10,482 bases of DNA, taken from NCBI GenBank assembly GCA_023428885.1, contig JAEYWQ010000132.1:1-10482 (forward strand). The letters run 5' to 3'. Positions 1 to 7,543 of the stretch are shown piece after piece. Both the position numbers and the translations under genes were made by a program. Under the pieces are notes generated by a model that had not been told where the DNA came from, did no database searches, and saw only the letters and a program-made list of their open reading frames with translations. Position 1 is the first letter of the stretch. Each line of letters starts with the position of its first letter. Origin of the DNA: Bacillota bacterium (lineage in GTDB: Bacteria > Bacillota > Clostridia > Lachnospirales > Lachnospiraceae).

Positions 1-901
1 GTGTTAGCTTGTTCTGATAACCTTGTTGATATAATTCATAGAATAACTCAATACTTTCTTGTGGAGTTCTCATCCTAATCCCAAGTAGCTTGCTTAACCT
101 TTGGTTTGACATCCCCATATTCTTCGAACGTTTCGCAATAAATTCATGTTGGCTACTTTGAGCACGTACAAATTGACCTGTTTGGATGTGAAATACCTCT
201 TTCATATAACATCCGAACTCATACTTATTCACAGAACCTGTCCCGCAAGCATGGTATAATCCACAAACCTCTTGGTTTATGCACAAGTCAATCACCTGTG
301 CTAAATCATTCACTAAGATCGGTGAAAAATAGATATCATCGAACATGGAAAGTGTTTGTCCTTCCAACAAACAAGAAACAACCCACTCTCCAAAACTATA
401 TTTGGATTGCACATTAAATCCATAGATATTCGTACGAAGGACTAGACCATTCTCAAGCTCTAATACATACTTTTCCCCTGCCAATTTGGTTTTTCCGTAT
501 TCATTCACAGGTTTCGGTTGGTCCTCTTCCGTATATAAGCCAGGGATAGAACCTTCAAATACTGCATCTGTTGAAATATATATTAAGGAAATCCCAAGCA
601 TCTTGCAGCAGTTGGCAAGACTATAGGTCAAGGTCTCATTTAATTTCTTAGCAAACTCAGGCTCTTGCTCGCAACGATCCACATTCACCGCTGCTGCCGT
701 ATGAATCACAAGCTCTGGTTTAACCCTGGCCAAGTCTTCATACAAACGCTCTTCCTCTAACATATCAAAGCAGGAAGCTTCTATCCCATGCATTGTTACA
801 GGTATCCGATCCACACCTGCCACCTTATATTTTTCTTTTAATAAGAAAGCCAGATTGCTACCTAGCATTCCTGCTAGGCCTGTAATATATATCTTCTTCA
901 T
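1..901 (-). CDS. RmlD-like NDP-sugar reductase (SDR family), 3' end cut by window edge
   Basis: Reading leftward from the ATG at 901-899 gives 300 open residues to the window edge, so the C-terminus is missing, probably by little because RmlD proteins are usually about 280-300 residues. The N-terminus MKKIYITGLAGMLGSN carries a Rossmann GxxGxxG dinucleotide site (residues 8-14). A Ser-Thr-Asp triplet (110-112) followed by YGKTK (Tyr135, Lys139) matches the catalytic Ser/Thr-Tyr-Lys set of extended short-chain dehydrogenases, and the HTAAAVNVDRCE stretch (67-78) is typical of the dTDP-4-dehydrorhamnose reductase family. The family makes deoxysugar nucleotides such as dTDP-L-rhamnose in the cytosol. 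The exact substrate cannot be read here, and no rmlA, rmlB or rmlC partner is in view. GGAG (908-911) lies six bases before the ATG. It follows the glycosyltransferase fusion by 111 bases and has its own promoter, so it probably supplies or modifies the sugar donor of that cluster. Confidence 0.88.
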   Translation of the reverse strand, partial: MKKIYITGLAGMLGSNLAFLLKEKYKVAGVDRIPVTMHGIEASCFDMLEEERLYEDLARVKPELVIHTAAAVNVDRCEQEPEFAKKLNETLTYSLANCCKMLGISLIYISTDAVFEGSIPGLYTEEDQPKPVNEYGKTKLAGEKYVLELENGLVLRTNIYGFNVQSKYSFGEWVVSCLLEGQTLSMFDDIYFSPILVNDLAQVIDLCINQEVCGLYHACGTGSVNKYEFGCYMKEVFHIQTGQFVRAQSSQHEFIAKRSKNMGMSNQRLSKLLGIRMRTPQESIELFYELYQQGYQNKLT

Positions 902-947
902 CCGTGTCTCCAAATCATGATAATATTTGTGATGATTTCTAAATTCT

Positions 948-976
948 ATTATAACAAATAAATCAACAGTTGTCGC
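948..976 (-). promoter_or_regulatory. Sigma-A type promoter with extended -10 for the RmlD-like gene
   Basis: On the minus strand GCGACA (971-976) and TATAAT (948-953) are separated by 17 bases. TG one base before the -10 makes an extended -10 element (TGTTATAAT). Predicted transcription begins near 941, giving a leader of about 40 bases. The -35 matches consensus in only four of six positions, which the extended -10 could offset. The gene may also receive read-through from the fusion gene upstream, since no terminator is visible between them. Confidence 0.65.
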
Positions 977-1012
977 CATTCTACTTATTTCGTTCACATA
1001 CCTTGAATAAAT

Positions 1013-4000
1013 TTAGAAGAACAAGGGACTTTGTTCAATGGACTCCATAGCTTGTATAAACACCTTGGATCCGTCTGTCATGAAATCTGCTCGTTTCTTC
1101 GCTTGTATTGACTTTTCCTCATAATAGGAGCTATCAGACTGATAGTGAAGAATTTCTTCCATCATCTCCTGGTATGTGTCCACACAAAATTCTTTCCCTG
1201 CTGCAGTTGCAGCATCTCCATAATTGATGCTAACACCAGGAATCTTCTGATAGAAAGCTTCAATCACTGAAAATCCTCCTCCTCGACGTTTCGGATTCAC
1301 ATAAAGATTGCATAATTCCATAATAGCCAACACATCCTGACAATAACCAAGATATGACGAATGTTCCTTCAATCCTGGATGGTGATCACACATTTCTTCA
1401 TAAGTATCAAATACTCCTACAAAAACTATGTGAGTGCCAAATACATAAGTCTGCTCCAATACATGGATAAACTCGTCTGTAACATCATCCACTAGTCTTG
1501 TCCCCACCACAGCAAGAGCAAATGCATTAGCCGGAATCAGATAATCTTCACGCTTAAAATGATTAGTCTGCTGAGTCAATTCAAAAGTAAAAGGTAGTTC
1601 TCGGATTGCTTCTCTTACGATCCCCTTAGCAAGAAGTTCCTTCCATTCATTTTCTGATAGTGTTCTACCAATTACTGAAAACGTCCCAAGAGTAACCGGT
1701 AATTTAGAAAATACCGTTGCCACAGCTATGGTTGGCACAAGCTTACTACACAAATCTGCTATAATACTTTGCCCACCAATGTTAAGAATATAATCTGGTT
1801 TTTCTGCAATTACAAGATCCAAAATAGCGTTGATCCCATAATCATCGAATAAGTCATGTTTTGCCTGCCAAAACTCAAATGTCTGATCCTTGTAGGAGTA
1901 TTCTGTTAAACTTACATATTCCTCTATGACATGGCTATAATAGTATTTCCACCAAATAATTCGTCCTTTTGTACTACTAGCTCCAAGTGTATTTACTATT
2001 TTAACCCTTTTATCGCCCAATGATGACAAGTAAAAACTGCGTTCCAGTGCTGAATGTGTTGGTGCATGTCGCTCCCCTAAAAATTGATCGGTCATAACAA
2101 AGACTTTTTTCTTATCTCGCTTGTCTCTTGGTATGGCTATTAAGCGCTCCTGATACTTATCACATAAGCGATCAAAAATATGCTGATACAAGATTTGTGT
2201 CTTATCTCGGTTAGCTTTTGTATCAAGCTCTGGTGTCCGAAAGATTAGCACTTGTATCTGTTGAAAGATGTAATACTTTACCTCCCGCCGCAAATTCACT
2301 TCCTTTTGCAAAGCTAAATCAACTAATATACTAATACATTCCTCTTCTTTAAACTCTTTAAAAATAAAAGATAAAAGAATTATGGCTTTATATAAATCAT
2401 CTCCATGATATTTTTTAGCAAGTTGTATTAGATGAGTAATCGCTTCCGCCTTCTCATGCTCTGATTCTTCCAGAATGTGATACGATAAGTTATTCATCAT
2501 CTCATAGATTTTCTCTATATTATGCATACTCAACTTCTCTTCTAGTTGTTTCTCCAACTCCTGGATTTCACGAGTGACTCGATTTCCCAAATACCATCTC
2601 ACATGATATCGGAATACATGAAACTGTTCTTGGTCAACAGAACCTGGTAACTCACTAATCTTCTGAAGCAAGCTTTTAGCCTCTAGGCTCTCTTCTTCCA
2701 CACCCTCACTATAAATAATCTGATCCTTGGAATATCCACAATTCTCAAATATACGAATAATCTCATGTAATGTAAAAAGTCTGATATGAGTTGGATCTAA
2801 AATCCCAGAATTACGGTAGGTAAACCGTCCACGCATCAAAGGAACAATTACAGAGGAATGTAACATATTTGAAATACTGCTAATCACAAATCCGTTAGGT
2901 TTAAGGTATGGCTTGAACTTCCTTAGAACCATATTAGGATCATATAATTGCTCTAACACATCTGCAAAGATGATATAATCAAACATAGCTTCCTCATAAG
3001 GAAGCACCATTTGTTCTATGTTACCAGAAATTAAATTTAATTGGTATGGATTCTTACGAACCAGCTCTTCCTCCATTTCAATTCCATAGACCTTGGCATT
3101 GGGATATAACTGCTTAATCTTACGTAAGCTTGCTCCGCTGCCACAGCCTACCTCTAACACCGTGATCTCTTTGTCTTTGTCATGAGTTATTAAGGTAATC
3201 ACTTCGTTACGTTCCATGGAATAATACGAAGATTCCTCCAATCGATCCAAGCTTGTGCTCTCAACTGCATCACTCTTTTTCTCTAGGGAAAAATAAAACT
3301 GATACGCTTTTAAGAGTTCCTGATTTCTTCCCAATAAGGTCTTCAATCCATCATACTGCTGCTTACACAAATCAGAATAGAGTTCTTCCTTCGTGGTAAA
3401 ATAAAAGTCCTTTATTTGATAACCTGAACCCCCAGTTAACTGGATTAGTTCTTCTAAGGTATAATGATGAAGATGGGATTTTTGAATCATTCCGCTTTCT
3501 TGATAAGAAAAATTACCTGTCAGCAGCTGACTTAAGTATTGTGCAAACATCAAATTATAAACACTTCCTAAAATCTTACCATCCTCAGCCAATAGACCAA
3601 ACAATTCATGAAGAAGATTTTGTGGATTCCTGGTGTGTTCCAACAAGCTCCCTACTACAATATAGTCATATGGCTGATCCACTTGATATTTGTAAATTTC
3701 CTGGACATCAAGACAAGTAACAGAAAAACTTGCAGAAGCAATTTTCGCTAATTTTGGGTTTTTCTCAATCCCTTCAATTACAGCATAAGGGTAAAGTCTC
3801 TGTATACGAGCCATGGTTGCCCCAGAGCCACAACCTATATAAAGTAAATGAAACTTATCCATCGGATATTTTGTAATGAGACTGATTAGTTCTTTATTCA
3901 TCCGTGTAGACTTAATAGGATCAATGTCCCATTTCTGTATAAACTTATCAAGATTTGTCTGTAGCAGATTTAGATATTTCTCGGGATTTTTTTTAAATCC

Positions 4001-4996
4001 AGTACTACCATAGTGAAAGATAAAACTATTCAAACAGACACGTTGTCGATACCCAGCCTGAGCAATTCGAAATCCTAGGTCGATGTCTTCATAATTTCCT
4101 GGATGAAAGAATTCATCTAATAACCCAACCTGATTTAATACTGTTCGCTTTATTAAGAGAGCAAATCCAACCAGCCAACTTTTCTCCTCATAAGCAAAAT
4201 ACATTGGTAAGTTATATTTACTAGCAATCTCTTGGTAGTTCTGATCATTAATCTCTTCTTCTACGATTCTTTGATAATTAGTTACATTATTTGATACGCT
4301 GCTGGTAGCTCCCACACTATCACTCTCATAGAGCCCCATTCGCAGCCAAAAAACTGCATTCTCTGGAACTATGGTGTCACTATTAAGCAAAAAGATATCA
4401 GAGTCTTCCTTAGCTAATAAGATTCCCTGATTACATCCCCCAGGAAATCCTTTATTTTCATCATTACATAGAAACTTGAGATCTGCTTGCTGCTTAAGAT
4501 AAGCCACACTACCATCCACCGATGCATTATCTACTACAATTAATTCATATGTATCTGAAAAAATATTGCGACGAATGCTCTCGATGCATTGTTTTGTAAT
4601 GGTTTCTGTATTATAGGATAAAATCACAATAGCTACAGTGCGAACCGTAACTTCATTCCTATATTTAAAGTCATCTTTATATTGACGTATATACTCAATA
4701 TCTTCATTTTCACAATAATAAACCGCATTCTCATAGCATAAATAGGCTTGATCAACATTGATTGGAGCATAGTAATTACCAAGCATATAGTATAGCTCAT
4801 AGTTTCTTGGATTGTAGCTCAAGCCCTCTTGAATACAAAAATATGCTTCCTGCCAGTTCCCTTCTTGAAAGAATAAAGTAGCTTCTAGTATAGCTAATAC
4901 ATCATCATAGTATGTAGCATTTTCTTTATAAACGTCCAACTCTATCCTAGCTTCTTGATAGCGCTGTTGGTTAATTAGCTCCTTTATTTTTTGCAT
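1013..4996 (-). CDS. Giant multidomain fusion: TPR - GT2 glycosyltransferase - two methyltransferases - C-terminal glycosyltransferase
   Basis: A 1327-residue protein with no signal peptide or membrane segment, so cytosolic. Order: TPR-like helices (1-110); GT2 domain (121-345) with ILSYN (125-129), Asp156 in VVDNAS, an NSD triplet standing for DxD (205-207) and an NYEDID acidic site (301-306), like rhamnosyltransferases; class I SAM-methyltransferase 1 with YIGCGSGA (386-393); methyltransferase 2 with LEVGCGSGA (614-622); a helical spacer (about 810-960); and a second glycosyltransferase-like domain (963-1327) with NPKRRGGGFSVIEA (1234-1247). This suggests one polypeptide that adds and methylates several sugars; acceptor and sugar are unknown. 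The ATG at 4996 is chosen because AGAAGGGGAG precedes it. An in-frame ATG at 5035 lacks a ribosome site. The start overlaps the upstream GT2-TPR gene by 13 bases, implying translational coupling. Domain calls are firm, substrate is not. The stop is TAA at 1013-1015. Confidence 0.9.
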   Translation of the reverse strand: MQKIKELINQQRYQEARIELDVYKENATYYDDVLAILEATLFFQEGNWQEAYFCIQEGLSYNPRNYELYYMLGNYYAPINVDQAYLCYENAVYYCENEDIEYIRQYKDDFKYRNEVTVRTVAIVILSYNTETITKQCIESIRRNIFSDTYELIVVDNASVDGSVAYLKQQADLKFLCNDENKGFPGGCNQGILLAKEDSDIFLLNSDTIVPENAVFWLRMGLYESDSVGATSSVSNNVTNYQRIVEEEINDQNYQEIASKYNLPMYFAYEEKSWLVGFALLIKRTVLNQVGLLDEFFHPGNYEDIDLGFRIAQAGYRQRVCLNSFIFHYGSTGFKKNPEKYLNLLQTNLDKFIQKWDIDPIKSTRMNKELISLITKYPMDKFHLLYIGCGSGATMARIQRLYPYAVIEGIEKNPKLAKIASASFSVTCLDVQEIYKYQVDQPYDYIVVGSLLEHTRNPQNLLHELFGLLAEDGKILGSVYNLMFAQYLSQLLTGNFSYQESGMIQKSHLHHYTLEELIQLTGGSGYQIKDFYFTTKEELYSDLCKQQYDGLKTLLGRNQELLKAYQFYFSLEKKSDAVESTSLDRLEESSYYSMERNEVITLITHDKDKEITVLEVGCGSGASLRKIKQLYPNAKVYGIEMEEELVRKNPYQLNLISGNIEQMVLPYEEAMFDYIIFADVLEQLYDPNMVLRKFKPYLKPNGFVISSISNMLHSSVIVPLMRGRFTYRNSGILDPTHIRLFTLHEIIRIFENCGYSKDQIIYSEGVEEESLEAKSLLQKISELPGSVDQEQFHVFRYHVRWYLGNRVTREIQELEKQLEEKLSMHNIEKIYEMMNNLSYHILEESEHEKAEAITHLIQLAKKYHGDDLYKAIILLSFIFKEFKEEECISILVDLALQKEVNLRREVKYYIFQQIQVLIFRTPELDTKANRDKTQILYQHIFDRLCDKYQERLIAIPRDKRDKKKVFVMTDQFLGERHAPTHSALERSFYLSSLGDKRVKIVNTLGASSTKGRIIWWKYYYSHVIEEYVSLTEYSYKDQTFEFWQAKHDLFDDYGINAILDLVIAEKPDYILNIGGQSIIADLCSKLVPTIAVATVFSKLPVTLGTFSVIGRTLSENEWKELLAKGIVREAIRELPFTFELTQQTNHFKREDYLIPANAFALAVVGTRLVDDVTDEFIHVLEQTYVFGTHIVFVGVFDTYEEMCDHHPGLKEHSSYLGYCQDVLAIMELCNLYVNPKRRGGGFSVIEAFYQKIPGVSINYGDAATAAGKEFCVDTYQEMMEEILHYQSDSSYYEEKSIQAKKRADFMTDGSKVFIQAMESIEQSPLFF

Positions 4997-6033
4997 CGTT
5001 TCTCCCCTTCTATCGCTGGTTGATACCCCTTGCATTTTGCATAATATGAAAGTGCTTCTTGCCTTCTACCAAGACATTCACAAATTACTCCTACATTGTA
5101 GAATGCTAAATAACTGTTCACACCCTCTACCTTACAATCAGGATAGGTGGTCGCTTTTAGATACTCATTGATGGCTTTATCAAAGAGTGCATTTTCCATA
5201 TATACAAAGCCCATCATATAAACAAAATCTGCACTCGACGCAAACTCCTCATATACACTTTCTAATCCCAAGGACTCCGTTTTGTATCCCGCATTGATCA
5301 GTGCATATCCATAACTCTCCACCATATCGATCACATATTCCAAACGAGGGTCCAGATCATACTCTAAAGCTTTACTAAAAAATTCAACCGCCTTAGGATA
5401 ATCTTCTTGAAAATAATAGGATTTACCTAATTGATACAAGATATAGGTATCCTCTGGATTTTCCTCCTGCATATTCATTAAAAGCTTAATATTCCTCTCT
5501 GCTTTTTGCTTTCTCTGATCCAGGCTTCCGTTATAACCATTATGGTATACGTCAATTGGTAACAAATATGTCTGATAGCTTGTGTCACTCTTTGCAACAA
5601 TTTGCTCATGAATCTTCCCAGCATATTCATATTGTTCCTTATGAAATAATCGATTCACATATTCATGACCAGTGAATTCAGTTTCATTTCTTTTAAATAC
5701 ATTAAAACGATGGATTCTCCCAACCTGATCTGGAAACTTTTTAATTAGTTCCTCTAACTTCGATTGATCTACGTTTTCTACAAACTCATCGCTATCTATC
5801 ATCAAAACATAGGGATAACTTGCTTTGCTTATGGCAAAGTTTCTTGCTGCACTAAAATCATTACACCAGCTAAAATAATGTACTTTATCGGTATATGTTC
5901 GTGCCACCACTGCTGTTTGATCAGTCGAACCAGTATCCACTACCACAATTTCATATGGATATGATGTTAGGTGTTCTAGACAACGTTTAAGATTCTGCTC
6001 ATCATTTTTTACTATAATGCATATTGATATCAA
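4984..6033 (-). CDS. GT2 family glycosyltransferase with C-terminal TPR repeats (SunS-like)
   Basis: A 349-residue cytosolic protein. The N-terminal half is a GT-A fold: ISICIIVKNDE at the start, VVDTGSTDQT (31-40) for nucleotide binding, SAARNFAI (61-68) and a metal-binding DSD (Asp80, Asp82). The conserved IHEQI (141-145) and YHNGY (163-167) segments follow. This is the family that includes the bacteriocin S-glycosyltransferase SunS and many TPR-linked protein glycosyltransferases. From about residue 195 the chain is TPR helices (YILYQLGKSYYFQEDYPKAV and two or three more). The start is TTG at 6033: an in-frame TAG lies seven codons upstream, AAGAAGGG (6043-6050) is nine bases away, and the next in-frame Met is residue 187. 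It is the first gene after a sigma-28-type promoter and overlaps the fusion gene, so the two are probably one operon. It may add the first sugar to a protein acceptor, possibly flagellin; that acceptor is inferred. Confidence 0.88.
   Translation of the reverse strand: MISICIIVKNDEQNLKRCLEHLTSYPYEIVVVDTGSTDQTAVVARTYTDKVHYFSWCNDFSAARNFAISKASYPYVLMIDSDEFVENVDQSKLEELIKKFPDQVGRIHRFNVFKRNETEFTGHEYVNRLFHKEQYEYAGKIHEQIVAKSDTSYQTYLLPIDVYHNGYNGSLDQRKQKAERNIKLLMNMQEENPEDTYILYQLGKSYYFQEDYPKAVEFFSKALEYDLDPRLEYVIDMVESYGYALINAGYKTESLGLESVYEEFASSADFVYMMGFVYMENALFDKAINEYLKATTYPDCKVEGVNSYLAFYNVGVICECLGRRQEALSYYAKCKGYQPAIEGEKRCKK
5002..5011 (-). promoter_or_regulatory. Strong ribosome binding site deciding the fusion gene start
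   Basis: The minus strand reads AGAAGGGGAG, five bases before the ATG at 4996-4994. It lies inside the last codons of the upstream GT2-TPR gene, whose stop (TAA, 4984-4986) falls after this start. The in-frame ATG at 5035 has no comparable site, so 4996 is the better start. Confidence 0.75.
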
Positions 6034-6042
6034 CCAATCACA

Positions 6043-6050
6043 CCCTTCTT
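6043..6050 (-). promoter_or_regulatory. Ribosome binding site supporting the TTG start at 6033
   Basis: The minus strand reads AAGAAGGG, nine bases before the TTG at 6033-6031. No in-frame ATG or GTG lies between it and the in-frame TAG upstream (6052-6054), so TTG is the only workable start here. Confidence 0.6.
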
Positions 6051-6066
6051 TCTACAATTATTAGTA

Positions 6067-6093
6067 TTATCGGCCTATTTGATAAATAACTTA
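6067..6093 (-). promoter_or_regulatory. Sigma-28 (SigD/FliA)-type flagellar promoter for the glycosyltransferase operon
   Basis: The minus strand shows TAAG (6090-6093), 15 bases, then GCCGATAA (6067-6074). The accepted flagellar sigma consensus is TAAA-N15-GCCGATAA/T, so the -10 is an exact match to the enterobacterial form, one base off the Bacillus SigD form, and the -35 has one mismatch. Predicted transcription starts near 6060, leaving a leader of about 27 bases that contains the AAGAAGGG ribosome site before TTG 6033. Geometry and sequence agree. I found no comparable sigma-A promoter in the same gap. Activity is predicted, not shown. Confidence 0.72.
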
Positions 6094-6136
6094 AGGAAAC
6101 CGTTATTCCAGTTGTTTCTAAGCAAATATTAATTTG

Positions 6137-6170
6137 AGAATCTTACATCACTTTCGCGAAAAGAATCTTA
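6137..6170. repeat. Direct repeat AGAATCTTA flanking the palindrome TTTCGCGAAA
   Basis: AGAATCTTA occurs at 6137-6145 and again at 6162-6170, 25 bases start to start, with the 10-base perfect palindrome TTTCGCGAAA (6152-6161) between them. The block lies about 45-75 bases upstream of the sigma-28-type promoter and downstream of the terminator. A regulator-binding site is possible; no known regulator motif is recognised. Confidence 0.35.
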
Positions 6171-6200
6171 ATTTCAGAGTGATTTATCAGTAATTCCTCT

Positions 6201-6257
6201 AAAATTAAAAAACTTCTGAGAATTTAGCAGCCTTAACCCTTTAATTCTACAGAAGTT
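6201..6257 (-). terminator. Intrinsic terminator after the LysM-GH18 gene
   Basis: AACTTCTG (6211-6218) pairs with CAGAAGTT (6250-6257) and AGAATT (6219-6224) with AATTCT (6243-6248). This forms a 14-pair stem with a single bulged base and an 18-base loop. On the minus strand the stem is followed by TTTTTTAATTTT (complement of 6201-6212). It begins 11 bases after the TGA at 6271-6269 and separates the LysM-GH18 unit from the glycosyltransferase operon. On the plus strand T8 (6262-6269) also follows the stem, so it could work in both directions, although no plus-strand gene ends here. Confidence 0.85.
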
Positions 6258-6268
6258 ATTCTTTTTTT

Positions 6269-7543
6269 TCATATAACTTTATTTATATCAAACATTGCAT
6301 TAATGACCATCCATATCCCTGCTGCAAAATGCATAATATTCCAGGTGCCAATACCCTCAAGATTGTATTCCACTACAAATCCCAAGAGTGCAGCGATATT
6401 GATCGCATCTCGAAACCATACCACATGTTCATGTTCTTCGGTATAAGTAAAGAATGGTGCCATCGACGCCTCATCCCGTTGAATTTCCGCCCCAACATCC
6501 CTTGCTAACTCAAGAGCAGCCTTGTAACTAATTGCATTGGCAACGGATTTCCCTTCAACAAAAGGAAGTGCCCAGAAGTAGCCTACTGTTGGTAGTCCAA
6601 TATTAATCTGCTCCGGAGAAATCTGAGTTGTCGCATATTCGATCAGTGCTCTTACTGAATTTAAGGGCAAAGCTGGCCTAGGGCTAAAAGAATACCCCCA
6701 CTCATAAGACAGCAACATATTACTATCTGATAACTGACCGATGATTGCGTATTCAGGCCCTTGATACATGCTTGCTGTTTTCGACTGAAAGGTATTTGGT
6801 GTAACAGTAGTAAGCATAATATAACCTTCTTGTTTAACTCTATTTGAAATCCTTTCTAGAAACTCAAGATAACTTTGTCTATCTTCTTCTAAGATATCTT
6901 GTATGTCAACATTAAGTCCATAATAACCCTTAACCTTCATTATCCCTAGAACTCTCTCAATTAATCTATTCTGCTTCTCTAGACTGGCAAAGAGACTGTG
7001 TGCTACCTCAATGTCTGAAACTCCTGTATCCGTTAAGGTTGAGATCAACATAATGGATGCCACTCCATATCCTTTTGCTATATCAATTAATTCTTGCTCC
7101 TCGATATCTACCAGATCTCCTTCCATTGTAATCTGATAATAAAATATAGTGAGATAGGTAAGATAAGGTAGGGTCATTCTTAGTGTGTCAGTATCAATGA
7201 AAGGAAAAGCATATCCATTTGTTGAGATTTCCATAGATTTCTCGTCAGTATAACTAATGATTAATGTTTCTCCTGGATAAATATACTCTCGATTAGAGAG
7301 TTGAGGATTGTTTCTTAACAGTTGAACCAAAGATACCCCATGGGAATCTGCAATACTAGCCAAATCATCACCTTGCATCACCGTATAAGTTTCCTTAGGA
7401 AATAAAACTACTAAGCTTTGTCCCACGGCTAGCGGTTCTTGTTCCTCTAACTGATTATTGATTAGCAACCAATCGGAAGATACACCAAATCTTTCTGCGA
7501 TTGAGTATATAGTTTCTCCTGGTAGTACCGAATGAACTATCAT
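6269..7543 (-). CDS. LysM-LysM-GH18 protein, SleL/YaaH-like, with probable dead catalytic site
   Basis: A 424-residue protein with two N-terminal LysM domains (about 2-49 with LPGETIYSIAERFGVS; about 53-98 with MQGDDLASIADSHGVS) that bind peptidoglycan glycan chains. A GH18 barrel (about 110-410) follows. The end resembles SleL/YaaH spore cortex glucosaminidases, including WFRDAINIAALLGFVVEYNL (376-395) and GIGTW (397-401). Like those proteins it has no signal peptide, which fits assembly during sporulation. The GH18 signature DxxDxDxE is degraded to YGLNVDIQ (208-215): the first Asp is Tyr and the catalytic Glu is Gln215 (codon CAA at 6901-6899). Hydrolysis of the usual kind is therefore unlikely. 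The ATG at 7543 has GAGG (7550-7553) six bases upstream; an in-frame TTG at 7555 overlaps that ribosome site and is rejected. It lies 90 bases after the TPR-methyltransferase gene and is closed by a strong terminator. Confidence 0.87.
   Translation of the reverse strand: MIVHSVLPGETIYSIAERFGVSSDWLLINNQLEEQEPLAVGQSLVVLFPKETYTVMQGDDLASIADSHGVSLVQLLRNNPQLSNREYIYPGETLIISYTDEKSMEISTNGYAFPFIDTDTLRMTLPYLTYLTIFYYQITMEGDLVDIEEQELIDIAKGYGVASIMLISTLTDTGVSDIEVAHSLFASLEKQNRLIERVLGIMKVKGYYGLNVDIQDILEEDRQSYLEFLERISNRVKQEGYIMLTTVTPNTFQSKTASMYQGPEYAIIGQLSDSNMLLSYEWGYSFSPRPALPLNSVRALIEYATTQISPEQINIGLPTVGYFWALPFVEGKSVANAISYKAALELARDVGAEIQRDEASMAPFFTYTEEHEHVVWFRDAINIAALLGFVVEYNLEGIGTWNIMHFAAGIWMVINAMFDINKVI

Noticed and set aside
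912..938. Inverted repeat AAATCAT/ATGATTT in the leader of the RmlD-like gene as a riboswitch or terminator
   Set aside because: Seven A/T-rich pairs with a 13-base loop and no T-run or conserved aptamer sequence; too weak to call.
4997..5035. Longer N-terminus of the fusion protein from the ATG at 5035
   Set aside because: No ribosome site precedes it, it deepens the overlap with the GT2-TPR gene to 52 bases, and the 13 extra residues look like frame noise. The ATG at 4996 has a strong site.
5764..5964. Plus-strand reading frame of 66 codons inside the GT2-TPR gene
   Set aside because: It runs antisense to the conserved DSD and VVDTGSTD motifs, has no ribosome site and no recognisable protein character.
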